A stretch of 10,488 nucleotides of DNA from Aquificota bacterium (GTDB taxonomy: Bacteria; Aquificota; Aquificia; Aquificales; Hydrogenothermaceae). The stretch is from the NCBI GenBank assembly GCA_013153765.1, contig JAADDT010000055.1, forward strand, positions 1-10,488. The letters are read 5' to 3'. The position numbers and the translations under genes are program-made. Every line of letters starts with the position of its first letter. Positions within the stretch are counted from its first letter, which is position 1. The notes under the pieces are model-generated. The model worked only from the letters and a program-made list of their open reading frames with translations. It made no database searches and was not told where the DNA came from. Below, piece by piece: positions 1 to 8,070 of this stretch.

Positions 1-97
1 AAAGCCGTCTGAAATAAAACAGACAAAAAGGGATATTGCAAGGATACTTACCATACTGAGAGAAAGGGAACTACAAGCCCAGAGCGGAGGTGAATAA
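1..97 (+). CDS. rpmC: 50S ribosomal protein L29, 3' end only
   Basis: The last 31 codons of L29, a small two-helix protein of the large subunit that sits by the peptide exit tunnel. The first whole codon starts at base 2. The visible residues include [19 protein letters not shown], which matches the conserved C-terminal helix of the family. Its 5' end lies outside the window. The stop codon TAA shares its last base with the ATG of rpsQ (TAATG), so the two are likely translationally coupled. L29 followed by S17 is the standard end of the S10 cluster, which supports the call despite the short fragment. Confidence 0.93.
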   Translation, partial: KPSEIKQTKRDIARILTILRERELQAQSGGE

Positions 98-354
98 TGG
101 CACTGAAATCTGGAAGAAAAGAATTTATAGGAAAGGTCGTATCGGACAAAATGGACAAAACCGTCGTCGTGGCAGTTGAAAGACAGCTACCACACCCACT
201 ATACGGAAAAAGGATAAAGAAAACCTCCAAGTTTTACGCCCACGACCCGGAAAACAAATGTAAAGAAGGGGACATAGTCCGTATAAGGGAAAGCAGACCT
301 ATCTCCAAACTGAAAAAGTGGGTCGTTGTTGAAGTGCTCAACTCCCAATCTTGA
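97..354 (+). CDS. rpsQ: 30S ribosomal protein S17
   Basis: S17 is a primary 16S rRNA-binding protein of the small subunit. The 85-residue product has the usual bacterial length and an OB-fold pattern. [14 protein letters not shown] lies at 16-29, and the family signature [14 protein letters not shown] at 58-71. The start is fixed by the one-base overlap with the rpmC stop and by a strong GGAGGTG binding site at 86-92. It is the last gene of the S10-type group. It is followed by an 87-base gap with promoter-like sequence, so it may end one transcript, although read-through into rplN cannot be excluded. Confidence 0.98.
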   Translation: MALKSGRKEFIGKVVSDKMDKTVVVAVERQLPHPLYGKRIKKTSKFYAHDPENKCKEGDIVRIRESRPISKLKKWVVVEVLNSQS

Positions 355-356
355 TT

Positions 357-384
357 TTGACTGTCTGAAATATTAAAATATTAT
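357..384 (+). promoter_or_regulatory. Putative sigma70-type promoter for the spc-like operon
   Basis: TTGACT (357-362) and TATTAT (379-384) each match the -35 and -10 consensus at 5 of 6 bases, with a 16-base spacer that is AT-rich. The -35 starts three bases after the rpsQ stop. Initiation would be expected near 391, about 50 bases before rplN. The position matches the E. coli spc promoter, which also lies between rpsQ and rplN. This is pattern evidence only; no transcript data are available. Confidence 0.55.
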
Positions 385-388
385 TTTG

Positions 389-412
389 TCTTTCCGCCGT
401 CCGGCGGGGAGA
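389..412 (+). promoter_or_regulatory. Leader hairpin upstream of rplN
   Basis: Bases 389-398 (TCTTTCCGCC) pair with 403-412 (GGCGGGGAGA) around a GTCC loop. This gives a continuous 10-bp stem with two G-U pairs and a five-pair GC core. It is not followed by a U-tract (the next bases are ACTTATTT), so it is a poor intrinsic terminator. It would sit at or near the 5' end of an rplN transcript. It could stabilise the mRNA, mark the end of the rpsQ transcript after trimming, or act in regulation. Bases 391-397 are also complementary to 433-439, just before the rplN start. Confidence 0.6.
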
Positions 413-427
413 ACTTATTTACAAAAA

Positions 428-432
428 GAGGT
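428..432 (+). promoter_or_regulatory. Ribosome binding site of rplN
   Basis: GAGGT lies nine bases before the ATG at 442. The bases that follow it (GCGGAAA, 433-439) can pair with the leader at 391-397, which would shield the start region. Confidence 0.75.
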
Positions 433-441
433 GCGGAAAAA

Positions 442-822
442 ATGATAAGAAGAGGAACATACCTTAATACTGCGGATAACTCAGGTGCCAAAAGGGTACA
501 GTGTATAGGAATACCGAAAAAAGTAAACTTCGGAAAACAGACGGACTTTGCCACGTTAGGGGACGTTATTACCGTAACGGTTAAAGACGCTCTGCCTAAC
601 GGCACGGCAAAAAAGGGAAAAATATACAAAGCTGTGGTTGTAAGAACCGCCAAAGAGGTGGGAAGACCAGACGGAAGCTACATAAAATTTGACGACAACG
701 CTGTAGTCCTTTTAAACAACAACCTTGAACCGCTTGGAACCCGTATTCTGGGACCTGTGGCAAGGGAAATAAGGTCTAAAGGCTTCTACAGAATAGTTTC
801 TTTAGCACCGGAGGTAATATAA
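442..822 (+). CDS. rplN: 50S ribosomal protein L14
   Basis: L14 is a five-stranded barrel protein of the large subunit that takes part in inter-subunit bridges. The 126-residue product is close to the usual 122. Conserved features are TADNSGAK (10-17), the region from [16 protein letters not shown] at 63 onward to VVLLN, and the C-terminal [18 protein letters not shown]. The ATG at 442 is preceded by GAGGT with good spacing. It is the first gene after the only sizeable gap in the window and is probably the promoter-proximal gene of a spc-type operon. The binding site of the next gene lies inside its last codons, so rplX translation should follow closely. Confidence 0.98.
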   Translation: MIRRGTYLNTADNSGAKRVQCIGIPKKVNFGKQTDFATLGDVITVTVKDALPNGTAKKGKIYKAVVVRTAKEVGRPDGSYIKFDDNAVVLLNNNLEPLGTRILGPVAREIRSKGFYRIVSLAPEVI

Positions 823-825
823 AAA

Positions 826-1191
826 ATGGTTAAAACTAAGCTGAAAAAAGGCGACACGGTAATAGTAATAGCCGGCAAAGAAAAAGGGAAAACTGGAAAG
901 ATAAAGCAGATAATCAGAAATCAGGACCCTAACAAAATAAGAGTTGTTATAGAAGGTGTAAACATAGGAAAAAAACACCTTAAACACATAGAAGGTGTTC
1001 AGGAAGGGGGAATTGTGGAGATAGAAAGACCCATACATATCTCAAACGTGATGTACTACGACGAAAAAACGGGACAGAGGGTAAAAATAGGCATAAGACT
1101 GAAGGAAGAAGGGGACAGGATAATCAAAGAAAGGTACAACAAAAAAACCGGTGAAACGATAGATATTATCTGGGAAAAAGAAAAAAAGTAA
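826..1191 (+). CDS. rplX: 50S ribosomal protein L24
   Basis: L24 starts large-subunit assembly by binding the 5' region of 23S rRNA. The N-terminal KOW motif is plain at about residues 7-28 (KKGDTVIVIAGKEKGKTGKI and following). A central GVNIGKKHLKH segment and a C-terminal zone that includes HISNVMYYDEKTG follow. At 121 residues it is longer than the E. coli protein (about 104), with a charged tail ending WEKEKK. GGAGGT at 810-815, within the end of rplN, sets the ATG at 826. Only three bases separate it from the rplN stop. Confidence 0.97.
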   Translation: MVKTKLKKGDTVIVIAGKEKGKTGKIKQIIRNQDPNKIRVVIEGVNIGKKHLKHIEGVQEGGIVEIERPIHISNVMYYDEKTGQRVKIGIRLKEEGDRIIKERYNKKTGETIDIIWEKEKK

Positions 1192-1204
1192 GAGGTAAAA
1201 GGTA

Positions 1205-1765
1205 ATGGCTGTTGCAGAAAAATACACACCAAGACTGAGAAAGAAATACGAAGAAGAGGTAGCTCCCAAGCTTATGGAAAGGTTCGGATATAAATCGCCT
1301 ATGCAGATACCCAGAATTAAAAAGATAGTCGTAAATATGGGAGTTGGCGAAGCAGTTCAGGACATTAAACAGCTTGACAGGGCGGTGGAAGACCTTACGG
1401 CGATAACCGGACAGAGACCGGAAATCAGAAGGGCTAAAAAATCCGAAGCGGGATTTAAGCTCAGAAGGGGACTGCCTGTTGGAGCAAGGGTCACACTCCG
1501 TAAGGAAAGGATGTGGGACTTTTTGGACAAACTCATATCAATAGCACTTCCCCGTGTCAGGGACTTTAGAGGTCTAAACCCGATGTCCTTTGACGGAAGG
1601 GGAAACTACGCATTCGGCATATCTGAGCAGATCATATTCCCCGAAATAGATTACGACAAGGTTGACAGGATAAGGGGAATGGACATAATCATTGAAACCA
1701 CAGCAGAAACGGACGAGGAAGCAAAATACCTGCTTGCTTTACTCGGACTGCCAATAAGAGGATAG
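1205..1765 (+). CDS. rplE: 50S ribosomal protein L5
   Basis: L5 binds 5S rRNA and places it in the central protuberance, where it also touches P-site tRNA. The 186-residue length is typical. Motifs in order are [16 protein letters not shown] (35-50), TGQRP (69-73) with AKKS (77-80), and [20 protein letters not shown] (115-134). [18 protein letters not shown] and the usual C-terminal GLPIRG follow. AGAGGT at 1191-1196 lies eight bases before the ATG and begins on the last base of the rplX stop. In E. coli the rplX-rplE junction carries the S8 repressor site; no comparable hairpin is visible here. Confidence 0.98.
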   Translation: MAVAEKYTPRLRKKYEEEVAPKLMERFGYKSPMQIPRIKKIVVNMGVGEAVQDIKQLDRAVEDLTAITGQRPEIRRAKKSEAGFKLRRGLPVGARVTLRKERMWDFLDKLISIALPRVRDFRGLNPMSFDGRGNYAFGISEQIIFPEIDYDKVDRIRGMDIIIETTAETDEEAKYLLALLGLPIRG

Positions 1766-1780
1766 GAGGAAAACTGTAAA

Positions 1781-1969
1781 ATGGCACGTAAAGGTTTAAT
1801 AGCAAAATCGTTCCTTAAAGAGCCTAAATACAAAACAAGAAAGCACTCAAGGTGTCCCATATGTGGAAGACCAAGGGGATACTTGAGGCAGTTCAACATG
1901 TGTAGAATATGCTTTAGAGAAAGGGCTTTAAGGGGCGAAATACCGGGCGTTAAAAAAGCCAGCTGGTAA
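1781..1969 (+). CDS. rpsN: 30S ribosomal protein S14, zinc-binding type
   Basis: S14 is a late-binding protein of the 30S head. This is the short, zinc-ribbon form (62 residues; the zinc-free form is about 90-100). Cys25, Cys28, Cys41 and Cys44 form the C-x2-C-x12-C-x2-C set. The C-terminal [18 protein letters not shown] matches the family and ends in the usual KASW. AGGAGGA at 1764-1770 overlaps the rplE stop and drives the ATG at 1781. The gene lies between rplE and rpsH, its standard place. Confidence 0.98.
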   Translation: MARKGLIAKSFLKEPKYKTRKHSRCPICGRPRGYLRQFNMCRICFRERALRGEIPGVKKASW

Positions 1970-1980
1970 GGAGGCAAGAA

Positions 1981-2391
1981 ATGATAGTTGACCCAATAGC
2001 GGATATGCTCGCAAGGATAAACAACGCACAAAAGTCAAGGAAAAGTGAAGTTTACATTCCCCACTCAAAAATGAAAGAAAAGATAGCCGAGATACTGAAA
2101 AGGGAAGGGTACATAGAAGACTACACCGTATCGGAAGAAAACAAAAAAGGCAATCAGGGCACGCTGATACTGAAGCTGAAGTATCTGGGACCAAGGAACA
2201 CAAAACCTGTAATACAGGGATTGAGAAGGGTCTCAAAGCCGGGGCTGAGAAAGTACGCCGATGCCAAAAACATACCTTACGTAAGGAAAGGGCTGGGAAT
2301 AGCCATACTTTCCACAAACAAGGGAATACTTACAGACGCGGAAGCAAGAAAGGAAAAGGTTGGCGGAGAAGTTCTCTGCTACATCTGGTAA
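1981..2391 (+). CDS. rpsH: 30S ribosomal protein S8
   Basis: S8 is a primary 16S rRNA binder that organises the central domain of the 30S subunit. In E. coli it also represses its own operon. The product has 136 residues. The N-terminal DPIADMLARINNA is at 4-16. The rRNA-binding signature GIAILSTNKGILTDAEAR is at 106-123, with the STNKG loop intact, and the typical end GGEVLCYIW is at 128-136. AAGGAGG at 1968-1974, beginning inside the rpsN stop, lies six bases before the ATG. Autoregulation by S8 cannot be read from this sequence. Confidence 0.98.
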   Translation: MIVDPIADMLARINNAQKSRKSEVYIPHSKMKEKIAEILKREGYIEDYTVSEENKKGNQGTLILKLKYLGPRNTKPVIQGLRRVSKPGLRKYADAKNIPYVRKGLGIAILSTNKGILTDAEARKEKVGGEVLCYIW

Positions 2392-2411
2392 AAAACAAGG
2401 AGGCACCGTAA

Positions 2412-2954
2412 ATGTCAAGGATAGGTAAAAAGCCTATAGATATACCAAACGGCGTTCAGGTAAACGTTGAACCTGACAACCACGTGGTTGTCAAAGGACC
2501 AAAGGGACAGCTTGAAGGAGACTTTCACAAAGACCTGAAAATAAAAGTTGAAAACAACCAGATAATCGTTGAAAGACCAAACGACAGTGCTTTTATGAAG
2601 GCGATACACGGAACAACAAGGGCGTTAATAGCCAACATGGTAAAGGGCGTGACGGAAGGTTTTACCGTTGAGCTTGAAATAGTCGGTATCGGATACAGGG
2701 CACAGATGAAAGGGAAAACCCTTGAGCTACAGCTTGGATACTCCCATCCGGTAATATACGAACCACCTGAAGGGATACAGATAGCGGTTGAAGGGAACAT
2801 AATAAAAGTGTCCGGCATAGACAAGCAAAAGGTCGGACAGGTGGCGGCTGAAATAAGGGAATTCAGGAAACCTGACCCTTACAAAGGTAAAGGTATCAGG
2901 TACAAGGGAGAAGTTCTCAAGCTTAAGCCCGGAAAATCGGTTGGTAAAAAATAA
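2412..2954 (+). CDS. rplF: 50S ribosomal protein L6
   Basis: L6 lies near the base of the L7/L12 stalk, by the factor-binding site. The 180-residue product holds two repeated L6 folds. The start [15 protein letters not shown] and the C-terminal family signature [11 protein letters not shown] (154-164) are both present, followed by a lysine-rich tail. AAGGAGG at 2397-2403 with an eight-base spacer supports the ATG at 2412. It follows rpsH after a 20-base gap and precedes rplR, the usual arrangement. Confidence 0.98.
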   Translation: MSRIGKKPIDIPNGVQVNVEPDNHVVVKGPKGQLEGDFHKDLKIKVENNQIIVERPNDSAFMKAIHGTTRALIANMVKGVTEGFTVELEIVGIGYRAQMKGKTLELQLGYSHPVIYEPPEGIQIAVEGNIIKVSGIDKQKVGQVAAEIREFRKPDPYKGKGIRYKGEVLKLKPGKSVGKK

Positions 2955-2978
2955 ACCCTTTTAAGAGGAGTAAAGTAA

Positions 2979-3350
2979 ATGGCGGTAAAAACAAGAAGGC
3001 AAAAAAGGATAATAAGGCATAAAAGGATAAGGAAAAAGGTTGTTGGAACGCCGGAAAGACCGAGAATGGCGTTTTTCAAAAGCCTTAACAACCTTTACGT
3101 CCAGATAATAGACGACGAAGCGGGAAAAACCCTTGTTAGTGCCTCAACAATAGACAAAGACTTTGTGGAAAAGTACGGTTTCAGGGGCGGTAAGAATATA
3201 GAAGTGGCGAAGAAGCTGGGAGAGTTCATAGCGGAGAAGGCACTCCAGAAAGGGATACAAAACGTGGTGTTTGACAGGGGCGGATTTATATACCACGGAA
3301 AGGTTAAAGCCTTTGCTGAAGCGGCAAGGGAAAAAGGACTAAAATTCTAA
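2979..3350 (+). CDS. rplR: 50S ribosomal protein L18
   Basis: L18 binds 5S rRNA together with L5 and joins it to the large subunit. The 123-residue product begins with a highly basic tail (residues 4-20), then GTPERPR (23-29), a strand region [13 protein letters not shown], and the conserved end [20 protein letters not shown] followed by [15 protein letters not shown] at 2964-2970 lies eight bases before the ATG at 2979. There is a 24-base gap after rplF. The next gene's binding site begins at the rplR stop. Confidence 0.97.
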   Translation: MAVKTRRQKRIIRHKRIRKKVVGTPERPRMAFFKSLNNLYVQIIDDEAGKTLVSASTIDKDFVEKYGFRGGKNIEVAKKLGEFIAEKALQKGIQNVVFDRGGFIYHGKVKAFAEAAREKGLKF

Positions 3351-3363
3351 GGAGCGGAAAAGT

Positions 3364-3948
3364 ATGGGAGCAAAAAGTATAGAAAGGATTATAGAGGAAA
3401 GACAAAAAGTACAACCTATCAACCCTGCAGAACTCCAGCTTGAGGAAAAGGTGGTTGAAATCAGAAGGACAACAAGGGTTGTTGAAGGTGGTAGAAGGTT
3501 CTCATTCTCCACGCTGGCTGTAGTCGGGGACAAAAACGGACACGTGGGATTTGGACACGGCAAGGCAAACGAGGTGCCACCTTCCATAGCAAAAGCCATA
3601 GCAGACGCAAAAAAACATATAATAAAAGTTCCTCTCGTTGAAGGCACAATTCCCCACGACGTTATAGGTGAATACGAATCGGCTGTAGTTCTCCTTAAAC
3701 CTGCCAGAAGAGGTACCGGTGTTGTGGCTGGAGGACCTGTAAGACCCGTTCTTGAGCTTTTAGGCGTGACGGACATACTTACAAAAATAATCAGCAGAAC
3801 AACTAACCCTAACAACATAGTAAGGGCAGTTTTTGATGCACTTTTAAAGGTAAGGTCCCCTGAAGACGTGGCAAAAATAAGGGGAATTGATGAGGAAAAG
3901 GTAAGGAAAAACTACAAAATATACGCATCTTCCCCAATAGTTAAGTAG
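3364..3948 (+). CDS. rpsE: 30S ribosomal protein S5
   Basis: S5 sits on the solvent side of the 30S subunit near the mRNA entry channel and affects decoding accuracy. The 194-residue protein has an N-terminal double-stranded RNA-binding-like domain with the family signature beginning [15 protein letters not shown] (42-56) and running through [16 protein letters not shown]. The C-terminal domain includes [14 protein letters not shown] (114-127). The N-terminal 25 residues are an extension before the conserved core, as in many bacteria. AAGGAG at 3349-3354, starting in the rplR stop, supports the ATG at 3364. Confidence 0.98.
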   Translation: MGAKSIERIIEERQKVQPINPAELQLEEKVVEIRRTTRVVEGGRRFSFSTLAVVGDKNGHVGFGHGKANEVPPSIAKAIADAKKHIIKVPLVEGTIPHDVIGEYESAVVLLKPARRGTGVVAGGPVRPVLELLGVTDILTKIISRTTNPNNIVRAVFDALLKVRSPEDVAKIRGIDEEKVRKNYKIYASSPIVK

Positions 3949-3957
3949 GAGGACAAA

Positions 3958-4137
3958 ATGAAAATAAAGGTAAAACTGGTCAGAGGTCTTGCCGGAAAAA
4001 GGAAAGACCAGATACAGGCTGTAAAATCGCTGGGACTTAAAAAAGTGAACGACGAAAGGATACTTGAGAAAAATCCTATGGTGTTAGGAAACATCAGAAA
4101 AGCACATCACCTTATACAAGTGGAGGAAATAGAATAA
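3958..4137 (+). CDS. rpmD: 50S ribosomal protein L30
   Basis: A 59-residue small large-subunit protein, found by translating from the ATG at 3958. It starts [20 protein letters not shown] and continues with a [16 protein letters not shown] segment, [13 protein letters not shown] and the stop. This is the compact bacterial L30 pattern (strand, helix, LGL turn, helix, strand). AGGAGG at 3947-3952 lies five bases before the ATG and overlaps the rpsE stop. Its stop shares a base with the rplO start (TAATG), so the two are probably coupled. Position between S5 and L15 is canonical. Confidence 0.97.
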   Translation: MKIKVKLVRGLAGKRKDQIQAVKSLGLKKVNDERILEKNPMVLGNIRKAHHLIQVEEIE

Positions 4138-4589
4138 TGGGTATAAAACTGCACCAACTCCAACCTTCCATAGGGGCAACCCATAAAAAGAAAAGGGTAG
4201 GAAGGGGCATAGGCTCCGGAAAAGGAAAAACAGCCGGAAGGGGACACAAAGGTCAAAAGTCCAGAAGGGGCTACGGAGACCTGCCGGCTTTCTTTGAAGG
4301 CGGTCAAACACCTTTCATTATGAGAATTCCCAAAAGGGGATTTAAAAGCCCTAACAAAAAAGAGTACGAAATAGTAAACCTGAAGGACCTTGAGGCAAAG
4401 TTTGAGGCAAACGCCGAAATAACGCCGGAAGTTCTGAAGGAAGCCGGACTTATAAGCTGTATAGAGGCTGTCAAAATACTTGGGGACGGTGAGCTTACAA
4501 AACCCCTTACCGTAAAAGCCCACAAGTTTTCAAAATCCGCTGAAGAAAAGATCAAGGCGGCAGGCGGAAGCTGTGAACTGATAGAATAA
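4137..4589 (+). CDS. rplO: 50S ribosomal protein L15
   Basis: L15 binds late in large-subunit assembly and its extended N-terminus penetrates 23S rRNA. The 150-residue product has the glycine- and lysine-rich N-terminal stretch ([20 protein letters not shown], 21-40), FEGGQTPF (53-60), PKRGF, and the C-terminal [14 protein letters not shown] region. The ATG overlaps the rpmD stop by one base. GGAGG at 4122-4126, inside rpmD, has a ten-base spacer. It is the last ribosomal protein before secY. Confidence 0.98.
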   Translation: MGIKLHQLQPSIGATHKKKRVGRGIGSGKGKTAGRGHKGQKSRRGYGDLPAFFEGGQTPFIMRIPKRGFKSPNKKEYEIVNLKDLEAKFEANAEITPEVLKEAGLISCIEAVKILGDGELTKPLTVKAHKFSKSAEEKIKAAGGSCELIE

Positions 4590-4606
4590 CTTTTTACCTG
4601 ATTAGC

Positions 4607-4611
4607 GAGGG
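4607..4611 (+). promoter_or_regulatory. Weak ribosome binding site of secY
   Basis: GAGGG lies six bases before a TTG start. It is a shorter match to the anti-Shine-Dalgarno than the AGGAGG-like sites in most of the cluster. An in-frame TAG at 4603-4605 rules out any start further upstream. Confidence 0.6.
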
Positions 4612-4617
4612 CTATTA

Positions 4618-5910
4618 TTGATTGAAAAAATAAAAAACATACTGGAGATACAGGATTTAAGGAAAAGAATTCTGTATACCCTAATTATGTTTGCCGTTTA
4701 CAGGCTGGGAACGCACATTCCCGTTCCCGGCATTGAACCTGAAACCCTTGCCCATTACTTTAACGCGGCAGGGGGAGCCTTATTCAACATATACAACCTG
4801 TTTTCCGGAGGAGCTTTAGGCAGGCTGTCCGTATTTGCACTGGGAATTATGCCTTACATATCCGCCGCAATCATAATGCAACTACTTACAGCAGTAATAC
4901 CAACCCTTGAAAGGTACCAGAAAGAGGAAGGTGAGTACGGCAGGTGGAAAATATCCCAGTACACCAGATACCTTACCATAGCCATAGCAGGCTTCCAATC
5001 CTTTGCACTTGCCACATGGATAAGCAACATCACTACAGAAACCGGACAGCACCTTATATCACTGCCTCCGATAGTTTTCATATTCCTTACAACACTGATA
5101 ATCACCACCGGTGTTGTTTTCCTTATGTGGATAGGCGAAAGAATAACCGAATTTGGAATAGGAAACGGTATATCAATGCTTATTCTGGCAAGTATCGTAG
5201 CCGGTGTTCCAAACGCAATAATATCCACATACGAGCAGTTAAGGGCAGGCAGTCTGCCAGTATTCAAGGTCGGCATAGCGATAGTGGTGATAATAATAGT
5301 TGTAGCCGGTATTATATACATTCAGGAAGCTGAAAGGAGAATACCGATAAACTACGCAAGGAGAAACATAGGAGCCTTAGGGGAAACTGCCACCTACATT
5401 CCGTTCAAACTCAACCCTGCAGGTGTTATTCCCATCATATTTGCTGTGGCAATACTGATGTTTCCCGCAACTATAGCCCAGATGTTCGTTGAGCAGAGCC
5501 ACATAGCAAGGGTCATAGTGGACATACTCTCCCCCCAAAGCTACATCTATTTCCTGATATACGTGGCTCTTATCATATTCTTTTCATACTTCTATACCGC
5601 AATACTGGTTAACCCGACAGACATAGCGGACAACCTGCGTAAAAGCGGAGCTTTCATTCCCGGCGTTAGAGCCGGTACCCAGACTGCAGAATACCTTAAC
5701 TTCGTCCTTACAAGGATAATATTTGTCGGTTCAATCTTCCTTGCCGCAATAGCCGTCCTTCCGATGTTCCTGATAAAATGGCTTGAAGTGCCTTTTTACT
5801 TCGGGGGAACATCGGCACTGATCGTTGTCGTTGTTGCACTTGATACGCTACACCAGATAGAAGCCCACCTTGCGATGAAAAAGTACGAAGGATTTTTAAA
5901 AAGGAGCTGA
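4618..5910 (+). CDS. secY: Preprotein translocase channel subunit SecY
   Basis: SecY forms the membrane channel through which SecA and ribosomes move or insert proteins. The 430-residue product fits the family and shows about ten hydrophobic segments. Family features are RLGTHIPVPGI after the first segment start (about 29-39), the GGALGRLSVFALGIMPYISA region (plug and TM2), TEFGIGNGIS (about 177-186), cytosolic loop QEAERRIPINYARR (about 236-249), NPTDIADNLRKSGAFIPGVR (about 332-351), and HQIEAHLAMKKYEGFL at the end. TTG is the start: an in-frame stop lies 15 bases upstream, and the first in-frame ATG (about residue 24) would remove the N-terminal helix. The weak binding site and TTG may lower its yield relative to ribosomal proteins. 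That is inference. Confidence 0.97.
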   Translation: MIEKIKNILEIQDLRKRILYTLIMFAVYRLGTHIPVPGIEPETLAHYFNAAGGALFNIYNLFSGGALGRLSVFALGIMPYISAAIIMQLLTAVIPTLERYQKEEGEYGRWKISQYTRYLTIAIAGFQSFALATWISNITTETGQHLISLPPIVFIFLTTLIITTGVVFLMWIGERITEFGIGNGISMLILASIVAGVPNAIISTYEQLRAGSLPVFKVGIAIVVIIIVVAGIIYIQEAERRIPINYARRNIGALGETATYIPFKLNPAGVIPIIFAVAILMFPATIAQMFVEQSHIARVIVDILSPQSYIYFLIYVALIIFFSYFYTAILVNPTDIADNLRKSGAFIPGVRAGTQTAEYLNFVLTRIIFVGSIFLAAIAVLPMFLIKWLEVPFYFGGTSALIVVVVALDTLHQIEAHLAMKKYEGFLKRS

Positions 5911-6537
<627 letters not shown>

Positions 6538-6549
6538 TAGTTTGTCAAA

Positions 6550-7311
6550 ATGATTGAATTAAAAAGTAAGGAAGATATAGAAAAGTTAAGAAAAGCGAAT
6601 AGGATAGTGGCAGAAATCCTGCAGACGGTCAAGGAAGAGACCAGAGCGGGAATGACAGGTGTTGACCTTGACGGGATAGCAAGAAGGGAAGCTGAAAAAA
6701 GGGGCGTTAAGCCGGCATTTTTAGGGCTTTACGGCTTTCCAGCCGCCCTATGCGTTTCCATAAACGAGGAAATTGTCCACGGCGTTCCAAAAAAGAATAG
6801 GGTTTTAAAAGAAGGGGACATTGTCAGTATAGACTTTGGCGTTATTTACGACGGCTGGTATGGAGATGCGGCAATATCCTACGTGGTTGGGGATAAGATA
6901 AGCGACAGGAAAAAAAGACTGCTTGAAGGTGTTGAACAGGCGTTAATGGAAGGGATTAAGCAGTGCGTACCGGGAAAAACGGTAAAGGACATATCACGGG
7001 CTATACAGGAAACACTTGAGGCTTACAGACTTGCCCCGATTTGCGACTACGGAGGACACGGAATAGGACGGAAGCCTCACGAGGAGCCACACGTGTCAAA
7101 CTGTGTGGCAAATGCGGAAAGCGTGGTGCTGAAGCCGGGAATGGTGCTGGCTATAGAGCCGATGGCAACGCTGGGAAAAAGGAAGAACTTCTACCGGAAG
7201 CTGAAGGACGGGTGGACGGTGGTTTCCAAAGAAAAAGCACTGGCGGCACACTTTGAACACTCGGTTGCAATAACGGAAGAAGGTCCGGATATACTTTCTA
7301 AACTGGATTAG
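6550..7311 (+). CDS. map: Methionine aminopeptidase, type I
   Basis: Removes the initiator methionine from new proteins whose second residue is small. The 253-residue protein has the pita-bread fold residues in order. His77 (IVHGVP) is the substrate-site histidine. The metal ligands are Asp95 (SIDFG), Asp106 (GDAA), His170 (GGHGIG), Glu203 (AIEPM) and Glu236 (HFEHS), with His177 in KPHEEPH. There is no N-terminal extension or zinc finger, so it is the short bacterial form. The ATG follows the adk stop by 12 bases, and no Shine-Dalgarno-like sequence is visible before it, unlike its neighbours. Translation may rely on coupling with adk or on a near-leaderless transcript. Arg codons include several CGG, rarer in the ribosomal genes around it. 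Confidence 0.97.
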   Translation: MIELKSKEDIEKLRKANRIVAEILQTVKEETRAGMTGVDLDGIARREAEKRGVKPAFLGLYGFPAALCVSINEEIVHGVPKKNRVLKEGDIVSIDFGVIYDGWYGDAAISYVVGDKISDRKKRLLEGVEQALMEGIKQCVPGKTVKDISRAIQETLEAYRLAPICDYGGHGIGRKPHEEPHVSNCVANAESVVLKPGMVLAIEPMATLGKRKNFYRKLKDGWTVVSKEKALAAHFEHSVAITEEGPDILSKLD

Positions 7312-7319
7312 GAGAAAAT

Positions 7320-7556
7320 ATGGGGAAGAAGAAGAAAAAAGAGCAAAAAGAAAAGGGCATTGTGGTAGAAGGAGTTGTGGAAGAGGCTTTACCTAACGCA
7401 ATGTTCAGGGTAAAGCTTGACACGGGACACGAAGTTCTGGCACACGTGTCCGGAAAGATGCGTATGCATTTTATAAGGATACTTCCCGGGGACAGGGTAA
7501 AAGTTGAGCTGTCTCCGTACGACCTGACCCGGGGAAGAATAATATTTAGGATGTGA
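7320..7556 (+). CDS. infA: Translation initiation factor IF-1
   Basis: IF-1 binds the 30S A site during initiation and assists IF-2 and IF-3. The 78-residue product is an S1-type OB-fold: [20 protein letters not shown] (15-34), the [14 protein letters not shown] segment, [20 protein letters not shown], and the end GRIIFRM. It is a few residues longer than the usual 72 because the N-terminus starts [18 protein letters not shown] at 7310-7314, overlapping the map stop, lies five bases before the ATG and supports this start. The map-infA-rpmJ order is standard for many bacterial phyla. Confidence 0.97.
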   Translation: MGKKKKKEQKEKGIVVEGVVEEALPNAMFRVKLDTGHEVLAHVSGKMRMHFIRILPGDRVKVELSPYDLTRGRIIFRM

Positions 7557-7566
7557 GGTGGTTAAG

Positions 7567-7680
7567 ATGAAAGTAAGGTCTTCAGTAAAGAAAAGATGTG
7601 AAAAATGCAGGATAATCAAAAGGAACGGAAGGGTAATGGTTATCTGCGAAAATCCAAGACACAAACAAAAACAAGGTTAA
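7567..7680 (+). CDS. rpmJ: 50S ribosomal protein L36, zinc-binding type
   Basis: A 37-residue protein read from the ATG at 7567. It starts [20 protein letters not shown], then [17 protein letters not shown]. It carries the zinc-ribbon set Cys11, Cys14, Cys27 and His32, so it is the C+ form. L36 helps organise 23S rRNA helices near the factor-binding region. GAGGTGG at 7555-7561, overlapping the infA stop, lies five bases before the ATG. It sits between infA and rpsM, its usual place. Confidence 0.98.
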   Translation: MKVRSSVKKRCEKCRIIKRNGRVMVICENPRHKQKQG

Positions 7681-7693
7681 TTAGGAGGAAAAG

Positions 7694-8056
7694 ATGGCCC
7701 GTATAGCTGGCGTTGACTTACCGGACAGGAAAAGGCTTGAGATAGCCCTTACGTATATTTACGGCATAGGAAAAACAAGGGCAAAAGAGATACTGGAAAA
7801 AACAGGCATAGATGGTATGAAAAGGGTAGGGGAGCTTACCCCGGACGAGCTGAACACGATCAGGAAGTTCATAGAGCAGAACTACAAGGTTGAAGGTGAT
7901 CTGAGAAGGGAAGTTGCCGTTAACATAAAAAGGCTTATGGATATGGGCTGTTATAGGGGAATCAGGCACAGACTTGGACTTCCTGTAAGGGGACAGAGGA
8001 CGAAGACGAACGCAAAAACGAGAAGAAGGTTTGCAGGAAGAATTAAAAGAAGGTAA
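7694..8056 (+). CDS. rpsM: 30S ribosomal protein S13
   Basis: S13 lies in the 30S head, contacts the P-site tRNA with its tail and bridges to L5. The 120-residue product starts [14 protein letters not shown], has the helix-two-turn-helix [14 protein letters not shown] (21-34), and ends with the signature [20 protein letters not shown] (88-107) and a basic tail. AGGAGG at 7683-7688 supports the ATG. Only 13 bases separate it from rpmJ, so there is no room for the S4-binding pseudoknot that precedes rpsM in E. coli. Confidence 0.98.
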   Translation: MARIAGVDLPDRKRLEIALTYIYGIGKTRAKEILEKTGIDGMKRVGELTPDELNTIRKFIEQNYKVEGDLRREVAVNIKRLMDMGCYRGIRHRLGLPVRGQRTKTNAKTRRRFAGRIKRR

Positions 8057-8070
8057 TTTAAGGAGGTATC

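Noticed and set aside
389..420. Hairpin as an intrinsic terminator after rpsQ
   Set aside because: The stem is strong, but the following bases ACTTATTT do not form a U-tract, so I annotate it as a leader structure.
1170..1230. S8 repressor site at the rplX-rplE junction, as in E. coli
   Set aside because: The region is A-rich and purine-rich with no inverted repeat resembling the S8-binding helix of 16S rRNA.
4613..4618. TATTAT as a -10 box at secY
   Set aside because: No -35 lies at 16-18 bases upstream, and initiation would fall within the coding region.
4854..5321. Antisense and alternate-frame open frames within secY
   Set aside because: They lie wholly inside conserved secY codons, their products resemble no family I know, and they have no separate expression signals.
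7650..7693. S4-binding pseudoknot before rpsM
   Set aside because: Only 13 bases separate rpmJ from rpsM and no suitable pairing is visible.
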